DNA from: Mycteria americana
Taxonomy: Eukaryota > Chordata > Aves > Ciconiiformes > Ciconiidae
Length of the DNA stretch: 64,000 bases
Assembly (NCBI RefSeq): GCF_035582795.1
Contig: NC_134368.1
Location: 32,052,501 to 32,116,500, forward strand
Direction: 5' to 3'
Shown: positions 1 to 10,760 of the stretch, in pieces
Position numbering within the stretch: the first letter of the stretch is position 1
Layout: each line of letters starts with the position of its first letter
The notes under the pieces: model-generated
Database searches by the model: none
Told to the model about the DNA's origin: nothing
Seen by the model: only the letters and a program-made list of their open reading frames with translations
Made by a program: the position numbers and the translations under genes

Positions 1-572
1 ATTTTTCATTTACCTATTATTAGAAATTGTTTCACTAACAAGATACAAATGACTTATGCTCATTTCCAAGAAAATTATAGCTTATCCTGAAAGTTTGTAT
101 CTAGTAGTAATCCATCTATTCCTGTAATCTTCTTTAGCAAACTAATGCTCACACACCGTTTTTGGAAAGTGTAACAAGCAAAGAACTTAAAACACTTTAT
201 TGCTCACAAGTTACATGGCTGTGTTGAACCTTTTTTATAATTAATATTTTAATTTATGCGTAACAATTCTTTATTTAACTAGTACCTTCCTTATGTTGAT
301 AATTTAAAATATCCACTTTACTTTGACAGTAAATGTGTTCATTTGTGGACGTGCTCTGTTATATAGTATCTTATGTAATTGAAAATGCAGTTGAAAGAAA
401 AACTGTTTTGCATTACACTGCACACATAGGAATTTTGACTATCTTCATGAAAATGTACAGTTAAAATTAAAATACAAAAATAAAAAGTTATGTCATCAAA
501 CTGAAAAATTTCATCATGGAATGACTCCCTGTGAAGAAATATTCCACTCCCAGAAAAACAGAAATAATATAC
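1..572 (-). other. CLOCK: CLOCK intron (partial)
   Basis: AT-rich intron after the exon ending at Glu116. It begins with donor GTATAT at 572-567 and runs off the window. I see no further exon or repeat in it. Confidence 0.8.
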
Positions 573-664
573 CTCTAACATTAACTGTGTGAACTCTTCA
601 TTACTAAGGAATGTCGGTTTCCAGTCCTGTCGAATCTCACTGGCATCTGATTGTGCAGTAATTT
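573..664 (-). CDS. CLOCK: CLOCK coding exon, linker and start of PAS-A (residues 86-116)
   Basis: This 92-nt exon has acceptor TTGTAG before 664 and donor GAG|GTATAT after 573. It completes Glu86 and encodes [19 protein letters not shown] and [11 protein letters not shown], the bHLH-to-PAS-A linker and the first PAS-A helix. It ends in phase 0; the next CLOCK exon lies below position 1, outside the window. Confidence 0.97.
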
Positions 665-3600
665 CTACAATCAAACATATATACAATATAAGGATTCACA
701 CTTCCAAAAGCCATTATTTTCCCACTGAGCTATGTATACACAGTAGGAAATAGCAGAAGGTTCTCCAGTCTCCTCTGTTGTTCATTCATTACATATAAAT
801 GTTGTTGCTTAAAAAGAAAATAAATGCCTTCTTCCCCATGTCACAATTAGATTTGTCTTCTCTTTCCTTCTACCAGTTTGTGCTACAGTCCTGCCAGACT
901 TCAAGGTAATGCTGAAGTTAATGACAGTAAGTAATGCATTTTGATAATGGAAAAGTACTCTTTCCTCTGAGACTATAATAAAATGTTTTATTGAGAGTTT
1001 TGTTTTCAAAGATTTAGAAAGCCAAAATTCCTGATCAGTTTAGGTCATTAAAATGCCTAATCCTCAAGTATCTTGGCCAATCCTGGTCATTTTAACCTTT
1101 GTATTAAAAATTGTCGCTGTCCTTTCTCTTCTTCCCACTCTTTTCTGTAAAGAAATAATGTTACATTAAAAAAAAAGTAGTTTTTCAACAAAGACTGTTA
1201 AGAGCTGTATGACAGACTCCACTGCAGAATTACTGTCTCATCCGTACACAGAGATGAAATTTGAACAGAGATTCCTGTAGAACTTGAGAGAAATATATAG
1301 ATTAACTTCCCATACATCGGTGAGAGAAACAACAGCTGCTAAGCAAAACCAGGTCCCAGGTTCTGAAAGCTGATGCCTCCTTATCAAGTGATAAGTGAAA
1401 CAACAAGAAGCAAGAGTGCGTAGTACTTCAGTTTTGATAAGTAACAAGGGCATTACAGAAGTACTGGTTGTAAGAACAACCTTGAACAAGTAATTGTGAA
1501 TCAAGTATTTAGATGAATCGAAAGAACCAAACCATGTCTTTAATGCTTTTGATTTCTAAAGGACAAGCCTGTACAAAGGCCGTAAGCTAGTTTGTTAGTT
1601 CAGATGGCTCAGAGAGCACAGAAAACCTGGAACTGAGTTAAATATGCAAAGGGATGGAACAGTTCATAATTTTGGTTCCCAGACTGAAGGGGGAAAACTT
1701 TACGAAAGAGCTTTAGACTTAACTAAAAAACAGTAAACAGCAGCAATGTCATGCAAGAAACTGGCAAGAAGTGGAGAGCTGCAAGGAGGGGGGGGGGGGG
1801 GGGGGGGGGAATCAACAAGTAAGACGGACCAGAATTTGCAACAATCAGGCCTCACAAAAGACATAAATTGATGAGGCTTTTGCTATTGAAATGGTATTAC
1901 AAAACAGTAAGAGTGGGCTGGAGAATAAGGATAACCTAAGTGTAACCTCAAATCTAACTTTTCAGTCAGAACAAATACATTGAACGCTGAGGGGCAAGTC
2001 AAAGGACACAGAAATGAAAACCTCTGCCACCAAAGTAGAGGCAAAATTCAAGGAACTTAATGCATTCAGTCCACAGGACACAGATAATCTCCACTTTAGA
2101 ACTGGAAAAGTCTGATTCATTGGCTCGTTCTGGTCCATATAACCATCCTACTTCAGAATTTAAAAAAACAAAAAAAGTCACTCTAGCTTCTGCAGTAGAA
2201 GGGATTTATACTAAATAAAAGCTGAAGTTCATGCCTTTAATGAACCATTCTGAATTATCTTACCACAAATACAGGTGTTCTTTTACATTTCCCGTATTAG
2301 AACAAGTATGGTATTGGAAAACAGAGCCAAAGTAACACGGAAGGAACTTGTTTCACTTTGTAATTTCAGAGAAATGCCTACAAATTCTGGCAAAAGGTTG
2401 CATCCAAAGATAAATGGCACTGAGGTCACGTTCCTGAGCTAGATAGTAGACAGAGGAGCATAACCACTTGCACATTAAACTCCAGTATTCAAATCCTAGA
2501 TCTGAAGCAACTCTAAAACAGCACTGAGCATCCTCAAAAGAAATTGCCAGCTGGGCCAAGATCTGTAGCATTTATCTGTGGGTTGTATGAATATCAGTCT
2601 ACTAGTTGTAATTATAAGCAGCAAAATTCTTCAGTATTTCATAATTTTCAAAAATTTCTTGTTCACAATTTCAAAAGAAGATGATAGGCAGTATTAGCCA
2701 AGGAAAAGCTCCCAGTAATATAATTTCAGTGTGATTAGCCTGCTGTTTTTTCCCAATGAGAAACAGAATTCATACTGGCCAATAACCAGCTCAGTTCATC
2801 TGGAGCTGCCACCAGAGTACCAAGCCTGGCCAATGTGGAAATGGTCCAGAAAGAACCAGAAGCAACGCAGTTAATCAAAACCTGGTGGCTGAACACAGTA
2901 GGAGTTTCAACAATAAAGCAGCTAATCAGTGCTGAACAATTCATTTATTGCTAGGGTCACTCTGCTTTATTGTAACAGATCCAAGCACCTCAGGAGGCAA
3001 AATATGCTTCTGACCTTTGCCAACATTTTGTCCAAACCATTTTAATGTAAACCAGTGCAGAGCAATGCTAGTAAGCACTGGCAGCCAGAGCTTTAGAGAC
3101 CTTAATATGATACGTGCAGTCACACAAAGCTGCACTCTGTCCCACCAAGTAAAGGACAAAAGCGTTATACCCTAAAAGGCACCCATCTCCAGAGCTGCTT
3201 TTTTCCCTTTATGCTAAAAAAATTAAAAATAATAATCACAATTTAAAAAAATAATCTTAGAAAGTACTTTGAAGAAAAAAGTATGACTGGTGCTGCTGGC
3301 TGGCTGACACACGGGTTCATTCTACACTCTATATTTTATGATAGGAATCATCAATACAAGATAAAGTGATTTTGAAACAGAACCAATTTTCACAAAGGCC
3401 TTAGAACTTACAGAACTGACTTTTACAGAAAAGGAGCCTTCATACAGCTTTTCGTTATGAGAAAAACGTGTCTCAGAGAATTAAAACAGTGTAATCAATA
3501 TTTAATTGGCAAAAAAATCCCAAAACTATGAGTTCTTACACAAATTATTACCCCCTCCCTTTCCATTTTAGTTGTTATGTTTACCCTTTTAATGGCACTA

Positions 3601-6600
3601 TTCAGTACACATCTGGTGCTACTTGAACCATAACACTAATGCAAGAGACATGCTAGGGCATGGAGAAATACTTATCATACCTTAACATACCTTAAATTGA
3701 CACACATACTGTTGATAATTACATACCTATCCATGCACTTAATAGCTTTACTTATTTTATTTTATAACCTTACAGCTCCTTCTTTTGTCCCTACTGCTTT
3801 CTTGTTAGTATGCATGCCCAGAAATTACACAGGGAAATGGGTTAACTAGCAAAAGAGTTCATTTTCTTGAATTTTTAATCTTGTTTTTGGCAGTGTGAAC
3901 CACAAGGTGCCATATTAAGAACAAGTGTAGGAGCAGGAACAGGGATTTTTTTATATACATAAATATCAAACAGCCATAAATAAGTGTACGTTTGGTGGAA
4001 GAATATTTTCGTGACAGAAACAGCGATCTGTAATGAACTTCAGTACAACATATCAGGGTATATCCCACCATCAGCTGATGCAAACAACCAGAGAAACAAA
4101 ACATAGCAAGGATGTTCAAAGACATTCATCGTTTTGACATTTCATATGACGGTTTACAAAACAAACACACAGTTATTGGCTTACACATCAGCGGATATGT
4201 CTTGAACGTTAGAAAGTTCAGCTAAAAGTATTTATAGATTTTCTGGGTTTTTTTTTCCAGCTAAAAGGAAAAAAGAAAATGCCCATGCTCCTGCCTGTAT
4301 GCCCACTGCAGGCCACCCTCTTTCATCAAACAACCTACCCAATAGCACTTGCTGGAGACCACAATGCCCTATTGCCTTATCATTTTTGTTAAGTAGCCAG
4401 TTGTGTAGATACCTGTCATGAAGAGAGGAAGCATTAAGTTCCCTTGCACTAGCTTTTTCAGTGATTTATCTTGCTTTATGTGGACCTTGGAGAGACAAAC
4501 CAACTGTTCAAACCAGTCTTATCTAAATATCAAAATAAGTACTTCCAGCAAGTACTTCCACTGAAATGGATCAGCAGTTTTCCTGTGAAGCAAAACTTTG
4601 ACAACTTGCACCTTATGAAGCAACGGTATTCTAAAGGTCTCCATCCATCCAGAACAAAAAACTTTGAGGTTATTTAAAAAATAAATGCTTGTCTTTACGA
4701 AACAGACTTCTTTGACAACTATGGGGCAAAAAAAAATTAGTATTGTCTTTTGCAAAATATTAGCAAAAACATAGTTATATCCTGCTACCTAAATTATGAT
4801 CTTAAGAATATCTTTCTTCAGGAGCTCTTCACATTTTTTTGACAATTTCCTTAAAGGAGCTGCAAAATTGTTAATGTTTTATGTACTAAGTGAATATCAT
4901 TAAAAAAAATTAAGAATTTACAAATATTTTTTAATTGTTACAAATAATTACCTTTGTGCTTCCGTAAAAAGTCAATGCTCTTCTGCAGTACAGTGGATTT
5001 ATCCATCTTCCGAGCGTTACCTGGAAGCATGGAACCCAGCTCTTTGATAAGTACATTAAACTGATCTCGGCGTTTCTTTTCAGACTTGTTTCTAGACACT
5101 CTGAAAAAGAAAACAGAAAATATTTTATAACAGCTATGAAACTTTCTTATAATAAGCTGCATACTACTGTCAGGTTCCTGATGCAAACAGCCCCTTAAGA
5201 ATTTCTGCTGTGAGAACCATCACAAAAACAACTACTCCATATCTCAGACACCATTTTTGAAGAGTGGCTTCCTCCTTTTCACAGAGGGGTGCAGCTAAGC
5301 CTTTGGAATAAAGCACACTTTTACAAAAACACAAATCATTGAACCACAGTTATAAATACACAACATATCTGAAGAATAAAAGTAAAAGAAATGCTGTTGA
5401 GTGATATGGTTATTTATAAAAGAATCACATTTTTATTGTTTAGAAATCACCCTGGTAAGTTCAAGTGTACAAGTATAGGACATTTCTTAGCTTTAAATAA
5501 TTTAAAAACTTACCTCTTTGCTTTATCTTTGTCATCTTCTTCCACCAGCCCATCAAAAATGCTTCCATCATTTCTGAAAGAAACAAAAAGAAGTAAACAT
5601 TGGAGTGTAAAATTTCTCTCTTGTGGAGTCCAGTCACAGTGAAGGGGGGGGGGGGGGGGGGATGGAACTGAAGCATTGTTTTACTGTGATGTCTCGCACG
5701 GACCATCATCAATAACCTGAAGCCAAGTCTGCTATAAGTTCTCCTTGCAGGACATTTACTAAAGAGAAAGCAAAAAACCTTACATTTCTGACACAACTCA
5801 AAGGATTTTCAGACTATTTCTAATGAGAACTTACAACTCTATGCATTTAATTGAACACTACTTAATTTTATTTTTCTATCTTCTTGATTATTTCCATTAC
5901 CTTACCCTTTTGAAAACATGAGAGAGGACATATATAATTTATTTTTACTTATTGGCAACTTCTATTCCAATTATTGGAAATATTTATAGTAAGAAAGTGC
6001 ATTTTTCTTAAATACTGAAGTATTATTAAGGCTGAAGAATATGCTATATTTCATCAACGTATGTAATTTTATAAATATACAATTAATATCAACATTAAAC
6101 AGTAACAGTAATTATTCATTATATTTGCTTCCTCACCAAGTATCACATAACTTTTCCTCAGCTTGACAACTGTCCATGTACTGCTAAAGACATATTAAAA
6201 TATAAAAATGAGAATACGTTTTCCTTTGAAGATGCCTCAGTATACTTCATACAACACCTTTGTTTCATTTCCTTTTGTTTTAAAAATCAAGTCAAAACTG
6301 TTCTTCTGTTTTCCAAAACTGCTGTATAATGGACTTTCACATTTTATTTCTCTAACTTTTTCTGTCTGCTTTCAGTCTATTTAGGGCTGTCCACACTGAC
6401 CTCTGTGTGTCCACCCTTAATTTTTTATCGTAATGTTTTCTTCCCTTAAGGCAAGTAACCATCTTTCTAAAAAGCTTACCTCATCTCTCTGATTTATAAC
6501 TGATAAATCATCAAGCAATTGTACATTACGATAAGCAGTGATGTTAGGAAGTAATTATTTTGCATGCTACTACATAAACATAAAGCTTTTACAACGAATT

Positions 6601-7312
6601 CATATATTCAAAAGGCTGAAGTTTCAGTGATGTGACACAAAACTTCACTAAAAGAATTGGCAAGTGAGACAAGCATTTTAAAAGTTTTACCCTTTGCTTT
6701 ATTGTTATTTATTTCAATCGGGTTTAACTTCTTGTAAATTTCATGTGTCATTTCCTGAAGTCTCAAAAATGGTAATACACAGAATATTAAGGACAGATGT
6801 TCACCTAAGCTGCTAAGAAAGTCCAGCTCAAGGAATCAAGTAGAAAACACGTCTCAGCTATTACTTTTCCCTTGAAATAGGTTAGCAGGTCACTTTAGTA
6901 TCATCTGCATCATCACTAATCGTTTAAGTGTATTTGTTTTCCTTAATCAAATATTGAAGTACTAAAAAGAAAAAATTCAAGTCAACATTAAAAATCAGCT
7001 CAACTTGCACAGATGCTGTTCCACGGCTGAAAACAAGAAATACATTCTAAGATTCATCTCAAACAATAAAAATCACTGTTTCCAATGACTACAAAACAAC
7101 ACACCTAACAACTACCAAAATAACTTTGTCAAAAACAGCCAAAAACTCACTCCTCTTATTTTTTGCATAAATTAATATTCTCTATATATTAACCATAAGA
7201 AAAATATTATTAAAGAAAGCATTGAACAGTAATTCCCCCAAAACTCTCAGTATCTATTAACATACCTGTCTGCAATGGAGCTCATTTTATGGGTGCTTAT
7301 GGTAAAAAACAT
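573..7312 (-). CDS. CLOCK: CLOCK, 5' part of the coding region (four exons, residues 1-116)
   Basis: CLOCK is the bHLH-PAS transcription factor that pairs with BMAL1 on E-boxes and drives the positive limb of the circadian loop in the nucleus. Four minus-strand exons (7266-7312, 5514-5573, 4952-5100, 573-664) total 348 nt and join in frame to 116 codons. In order they give an N-terminus beginning [16 protein letters not shown], an acidic stretch (about residues 23-32), a basic nuclear-localisation/DNA-contact region (about 31-48, with Arg39, Glu43 and Arg47 in place), the helix-loop-helix to about residue 85, and the start of PAS-A (FTQLMLE, about 110-116). All splice sites are GT-AG. The N-terminus is the form I remember for chicken CLOCK. 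NPAS2 is excluded by this N-terminus and by the neighbouring PDCL2 and NMU. PAS-B, the glutamine-rich tail and the stop lie outside the window below position 1. Confidence 0.97.
665..4951 (-). other. CLOCK: CLOCK intron between bHLH and PAS-A exons
   Basis: A 4.3-kb GT-AG intron, AT-rich and without a recognisable gene. The one clear landmark is a 22-base G run (C on the transcript) at 1788-1809. Short open stretches here show no family signature. Confidence 0.8.
1788..1809 (+). repeat. Poly(G) tract, 22 bases
   Basis: Uninterrupted G run on the plus strand, i.e. a C run in CLOCK pre-mRNA. Confidence 0.95.
4952..5100 (-). CDS. CLOCK: CLOCK coding exon, bHLH domain (residues 36-86)
   Basis: This 149-nt exon has acceptor TTTTTCAG before 5100 and donor AAAG|GTAATT after 4952. 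It encodes the whole DNA-binding bHLH: the basic region [13 protein letters not shown] (Glu43 and Arg47 contact the E-box in known CLOCK structures), helix 1 [12 protein letters not shown], the loop GNARKMDK and helix 2 [15 protein letters not shown]. The exon ends with the first base of Glu86. Skipping it would remove DNA binding and, at 149 nt, shift the frame. Confidence 0.98.
5514..5573 (-). CDS. CLOCK: CLOCK coding exon, residues 16-36 (acidic linker)
   Basis: This is a 60-nt exon with acceptor TTTCAG before 5573 and donor AG|GTAAGT after 5514. It completes Arg16, encodes [19 protein letters not shown] and supplies two bases of Arg36. Both boundaries are phase 2, so it joins its neighbours without a frameshift. 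An 18-base C run on the transcript strand lies 71-88 nt upstream of its acceptor. Confidence 0.96.
5574..7265 (-). other. CLOCK: CLOCK first coding intron
   Basis: A 1.7-kb intron between the start exon and the acidic-linker exon. It carries the G18 run at 5644-5661 (a C run in the RNA) close to its 3' splice site. Otherwise it is AT-rich with nothing recognisable. Confidence 0.8.
5644..5661 (+). repeat. Poly(G) tract, 18 bases, near a CLOCK 3' splice site
   Basis: On the transcript this is a C18 run 71-88 nt upstream of the acceptor of the 60-nt CLOCK exon 5514-5573. It could bind poly(C)-binding proteins; that is inference. Confidence 0.95.
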
Positions 7313-7356
7313 AACATATCACACTTTAGTCTTGTGGTAGACATTTGTACGTTTGC
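7266..7356 (-). CDS. CLOCK: CLOCK start exon (44 nt leader plus residues 1-15 and part of 16)
   Basis: The acceptor CTCTTATAG precedes 7356 and the donor CAG|GTATG follows 7266. The start ATG is at 7312-7310. An in-frame TGA lies nine bases upstream (TGA TAT GTT ATG), so no longer N-terminus is possible in this exon. The 47 coding bases end with two bases of Arg16. Two further ATGs precede the start in another frame; the first opens a short frame running past the CLOCK start (see the uORF entry). Confidence 0.95.
7297..7344 (-). promoter_or_regulatory. Upstream ORF overlapping the CLOCK start codon
   Basis: An ATG at 7344-7342 opens 15 codons that end at TAA 7299-7297, past the CLOCK ATG at 7312 and in a different frame. 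A second ATG in the same frame lies five bases upstream of the CLOCK start. The context of the first ATG is weak (C at -3, T at +4); the second has G at -3. Ribosomes reading either would pass the CLOCK start, so this could lower CLOCK translation. Repression is inferred. Confidence 0.6.
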
Positions 7357-9826
7357 CTATAAGAGAAGGAAAAATAGCAAAATGTGACTCTGGAGGAGCA
7401 AACATGTTCTTCATTAGAGCACACTGAAGTTTTCATTTGCTCTATAAGCTGCTCTTAATCTTCCCTTCTCTTCCAACCTTCTGCTCTGCCCTCCTACCTC
7501 CTCTAATGCAGTCTCTATTACCATCATAACCTGGACTTTAGTATCTCATTTTACATGACAGAGAGTTCAAGAGAACATCATTTTATTAAATGCCACAATA
7601 AATAAGTCTGGACTAAACCAATACAAACCTTTTTCTGACTCTGAATTCAGATATATATAGCTTTTCATTTTCATTTTAACTTTTACCTAAAAGACTCACA
7701 TAATTTTGAAGGTTTGAACAGATGTAAAATACACTCCTCAGTAGTAATACATTCCATTTAGAAATTGTGCAAACAGAAAGCATTTGGGAGATAGTATTTT
7801 ACAGCTATAATTTATTTCTTACTATATTTTTTTTCTTAAGCACATTGTTATAATAGACATGTGAAATGATAACAATAAGATATCTATTAGAATGTGATCT
7901 CCATACTGTGAGAAAGTTAGTTAACCTGGCCATTTCTTAAAGCAGTCCCTTATTCATTACAAAGTTTCAGCACGAAATCTTTCGTTTTCCAGCTGTACAT
8001 ATGATTTTGAATAAAGAATGTGAATGAAATATTAATAGTGAGAGAAGGAATATAAAATTAAAATAAGTGTTTAATTCAACAACTACCTACGTTTAGGTAC
8101 CCAAAAATTACAAAATTACACAGGTTATGGAAAGGCTGAAAGTCAAACATAAACCAATAGAATTAAACCTTTTCCTTTGATACAGCAAAGTCAGTTGTCA
8201 GAGGCTGCTCAAATGGAACAGCAAGATTGTAACATTGTCAGTGATTAAGGAACAACTGCATGCAGCAAGAAGTTTTATGAGCCGAACTTTCAGATCTTTG
8301 GGAATTTTTACTATGTTACAAACTTAAGAGTGAAAAGGCATTGCATTTATTTCAAAGGAGCTGGTTTTAGTCACTTGAGTGACTCACAGTTTCTGAGAAG
8401 GAAAGATCTGTTTGTTTCTGAGAGTGCCAAATCCAGTGGAACTTGCAGTGTTAATACCACAAGAAATATGGCAGCAAATCCATGATCCAGACAGTCTGCA
8501 AAATGTTCCAGGAAAATCTTACTCCATTTTTTTCATATATGGGGAAACTGAGGAAGAAAGCTTATGCTTCAACCAAACTGTCTCAGAGTCTACAACAGCC
8601 ACATACTATGCAGGTTTGCTTCACAAGGCTAGTACTTTTGCCCACAAAGTTTCATAACCTGAGTGCAGCAGGAAAGTAAATGGGAGAGCTGTGCTGCAGC
8701 ACAATCTCTTTCAAGGTGCACCACAAGGTGTGCATGTGGTTTGCCCAAATGCCCCATGAGCCCTCTTACCCACTTCTTCAATTAATATGGCCCAACTTCA
8801 TCTTGCCTTTATTCTCCAAAATCTAGTGCTCTGAAGACAGACTGGAAGCAAACCATTCCTTCACTCCAGTTCTTCAAAATAACAATTGCACTGGCCATAC
8901 TGACAAATTAAATTCCCCAAATTAGTTGGCTAAGTTTTATAAAGTAATGGAGTTGTACTATTTGAAAACCAGCCAGAAATGGCATGAGGAAAGTAAATTA
9001 TGAAGAAGCGTTTGTTTGAATTTTTGTCAAAAGCATGCAACAACAGACAGGTTGCTCAGCAGTAAAAGCAAACTACCATCACTGGCATGGAATTAAGTTT
9101 AAAATCAAGACACAAATTAGAAACTTGTTTTCATTTAGTTTATATAGTATGCACTAATACAGGTATGCACTAATTACACTTTTAGCCCTGTGTTAATTTT
9201 TAAATGAATCTGGTACCTAACATTATAGGGATCAAGAGTAATATGAAATTCTATAGGACAAATGATATATTGTTCCCTTAATCTCCAAAAGAAAAATACG
9301 TGTACAGCTAAATACAGAAAACTTTCACCTGTGACATAACCGACATCTTCGTTATGCAGAATCAGAATTTAAAAGTTGATATTTTCACTTTAACAAAGTG
9401 CTAAATTTCTAGAATTCAACAAAATCATTCACTTCTTCCAGTATACAGATCCTATGTCAGAACTGGCAACTTAGATTTGGTATCCAAGACAAACAGTTAA
9501 AAGAACTTAAAGACTACAGGAAATGCACCTGTAGTGCATTTGTTTCTCACTTTTCAAGGTCTGACCTTTCGTCTTTGCATCCAAATTTGCAAGACGCTGA
9601 ACATTCTCAGCGCTTATACATGCCAATGGGTAAGACTGCAGAGATAATTCCAATGAAACCAGTCAAGTTTAAAGGAAACGCTACAGAAATCAAGGACTAT
9701 GTCTATTTCTAAGATTCAGTCGTGTTCTGGAGAACAAAAGACACTACTTAACACTGCTACTCAGCCATTCAGTGTTCATAATTGAAAGCCATAGGAACCT
9801 TACTAATTATAAGAATACAATTTTAC
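7357..9826. other. CLOCK leader intron, nothing recognised
   Basis: AT-rich, no coding signature on either strand and no repeat family I recognise. An open stretch on the plus strand near 8412-8657 resembles no known protein. Confidence 0.7.
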
Positions 9827-9941
9827 CTTTTACACTTCGAGACTTGTTAAAGTGTGAGGTTTAGGGATGAAACCTGGTTCCTTTGAAGAACAATGTGGAG
9901 TTAGATGTATCCTCTTCTGCAGAAAAGCATTAAATTCTGAT
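9827..9941 (-). other. Candidate CLOCK 5'UTR exon
   Basis: On the minus strand a strong acceptor (AAATTTTTTTACAG) precedes 9941 and a donor AAAAG|GTAAAA follows 9827, bounding 115 nt. It sits 2.5 kb upstream of the CLOCK start exon, where a leader exon is expected because that exon has its own acceptor. It is called from splice signals and position only, without sequence similarity, so it may be a decoy. Confidence 0.4.
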
Positions 9942-10199
9942 CTGTAAAAAAATTTAAAAGGAGAATTTTAAAATAATTGAGTTTTAAAATGATCACTTGG
10001 GGTTTTTTTTTAATAAAAGAGAAGTAATCATTCCATCAAGAATAATTTATAAATGCAATATTCTGCTTATTAAAAATATCCCAAGTATTTCACTATCCGA
10101 ATTCACCTTACTTTAAAGCTCTTCTCTTTGATAAGCAGGATATTCTGACACTATTTTATTCTGCTGTAATCTATCACTTTATGCCTATCTTTAATCTTG

Positions 10200-10760
10200 T
10201 TGTCATTTTTACTTTTTAATTCAGTATCACCCACGCCATCTACATCTTCACTTCCACTTGCTACCTTCAAAGTATATCTTTATACCATTATTTAATCACC
10301 TTTTTCCGCTGAAACTCTTACTTGGGCCTCTCCTGGCTTTCTCAGTTATGTCTTCTCCTCTCCAAGTCTCCAAAATTGCCACTCTCAGGACTCCAGAATG
10401 TGTAGAATGCTGCTGCTGGCAACTAGCAAAGTTGCCCAGCTGCATTATTGCTACTCCCTCAGACACAGCCATTAACTCCTTCTTTCAAAATCCACTTCAA
10501 AAACACTTTCAAGAATGTATTCCAAACTTACCTCACAAATACACTTTTTCCATAAAAAAACTCAGCACCAGTAAAAGTGATCACCAACTTCCAGTCTCTT
10601 TATACCATTACATTTCATTTATACAGTTTCTTCCCTTGAACCATGCTACTTTCCACATTTTTAAGTTACATGAAATCAGTTTTTTCTCTCATCTTTATCT
10701 CGTTTCTATCTGCCTTGCTTACTGTTCTTAAAATAAAATGTATTCACTATACAATGTACC
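10200..10760. repeat. Pyrimidine-rich block, possible ancient LINE relic
   Basis: The plus strand is strongly T/C-rich here and includes wording such as CCAGAATGTGTAGAATGCTGCTGC that reminds me of old CR1/L3-type consensus text. A 157-codon open frame (10258-10731) across it has no protein family signature; I read it as a by-product of the skewed composition. Family assignment is a guess. Confidence 0.3.

Noticed and set aside
10258-10731. 157-codon plus-strand open frame
   Set aside because: Pyrimidine-rich composition explains it; no family signature, no splice context, and the block may be an old repeat.
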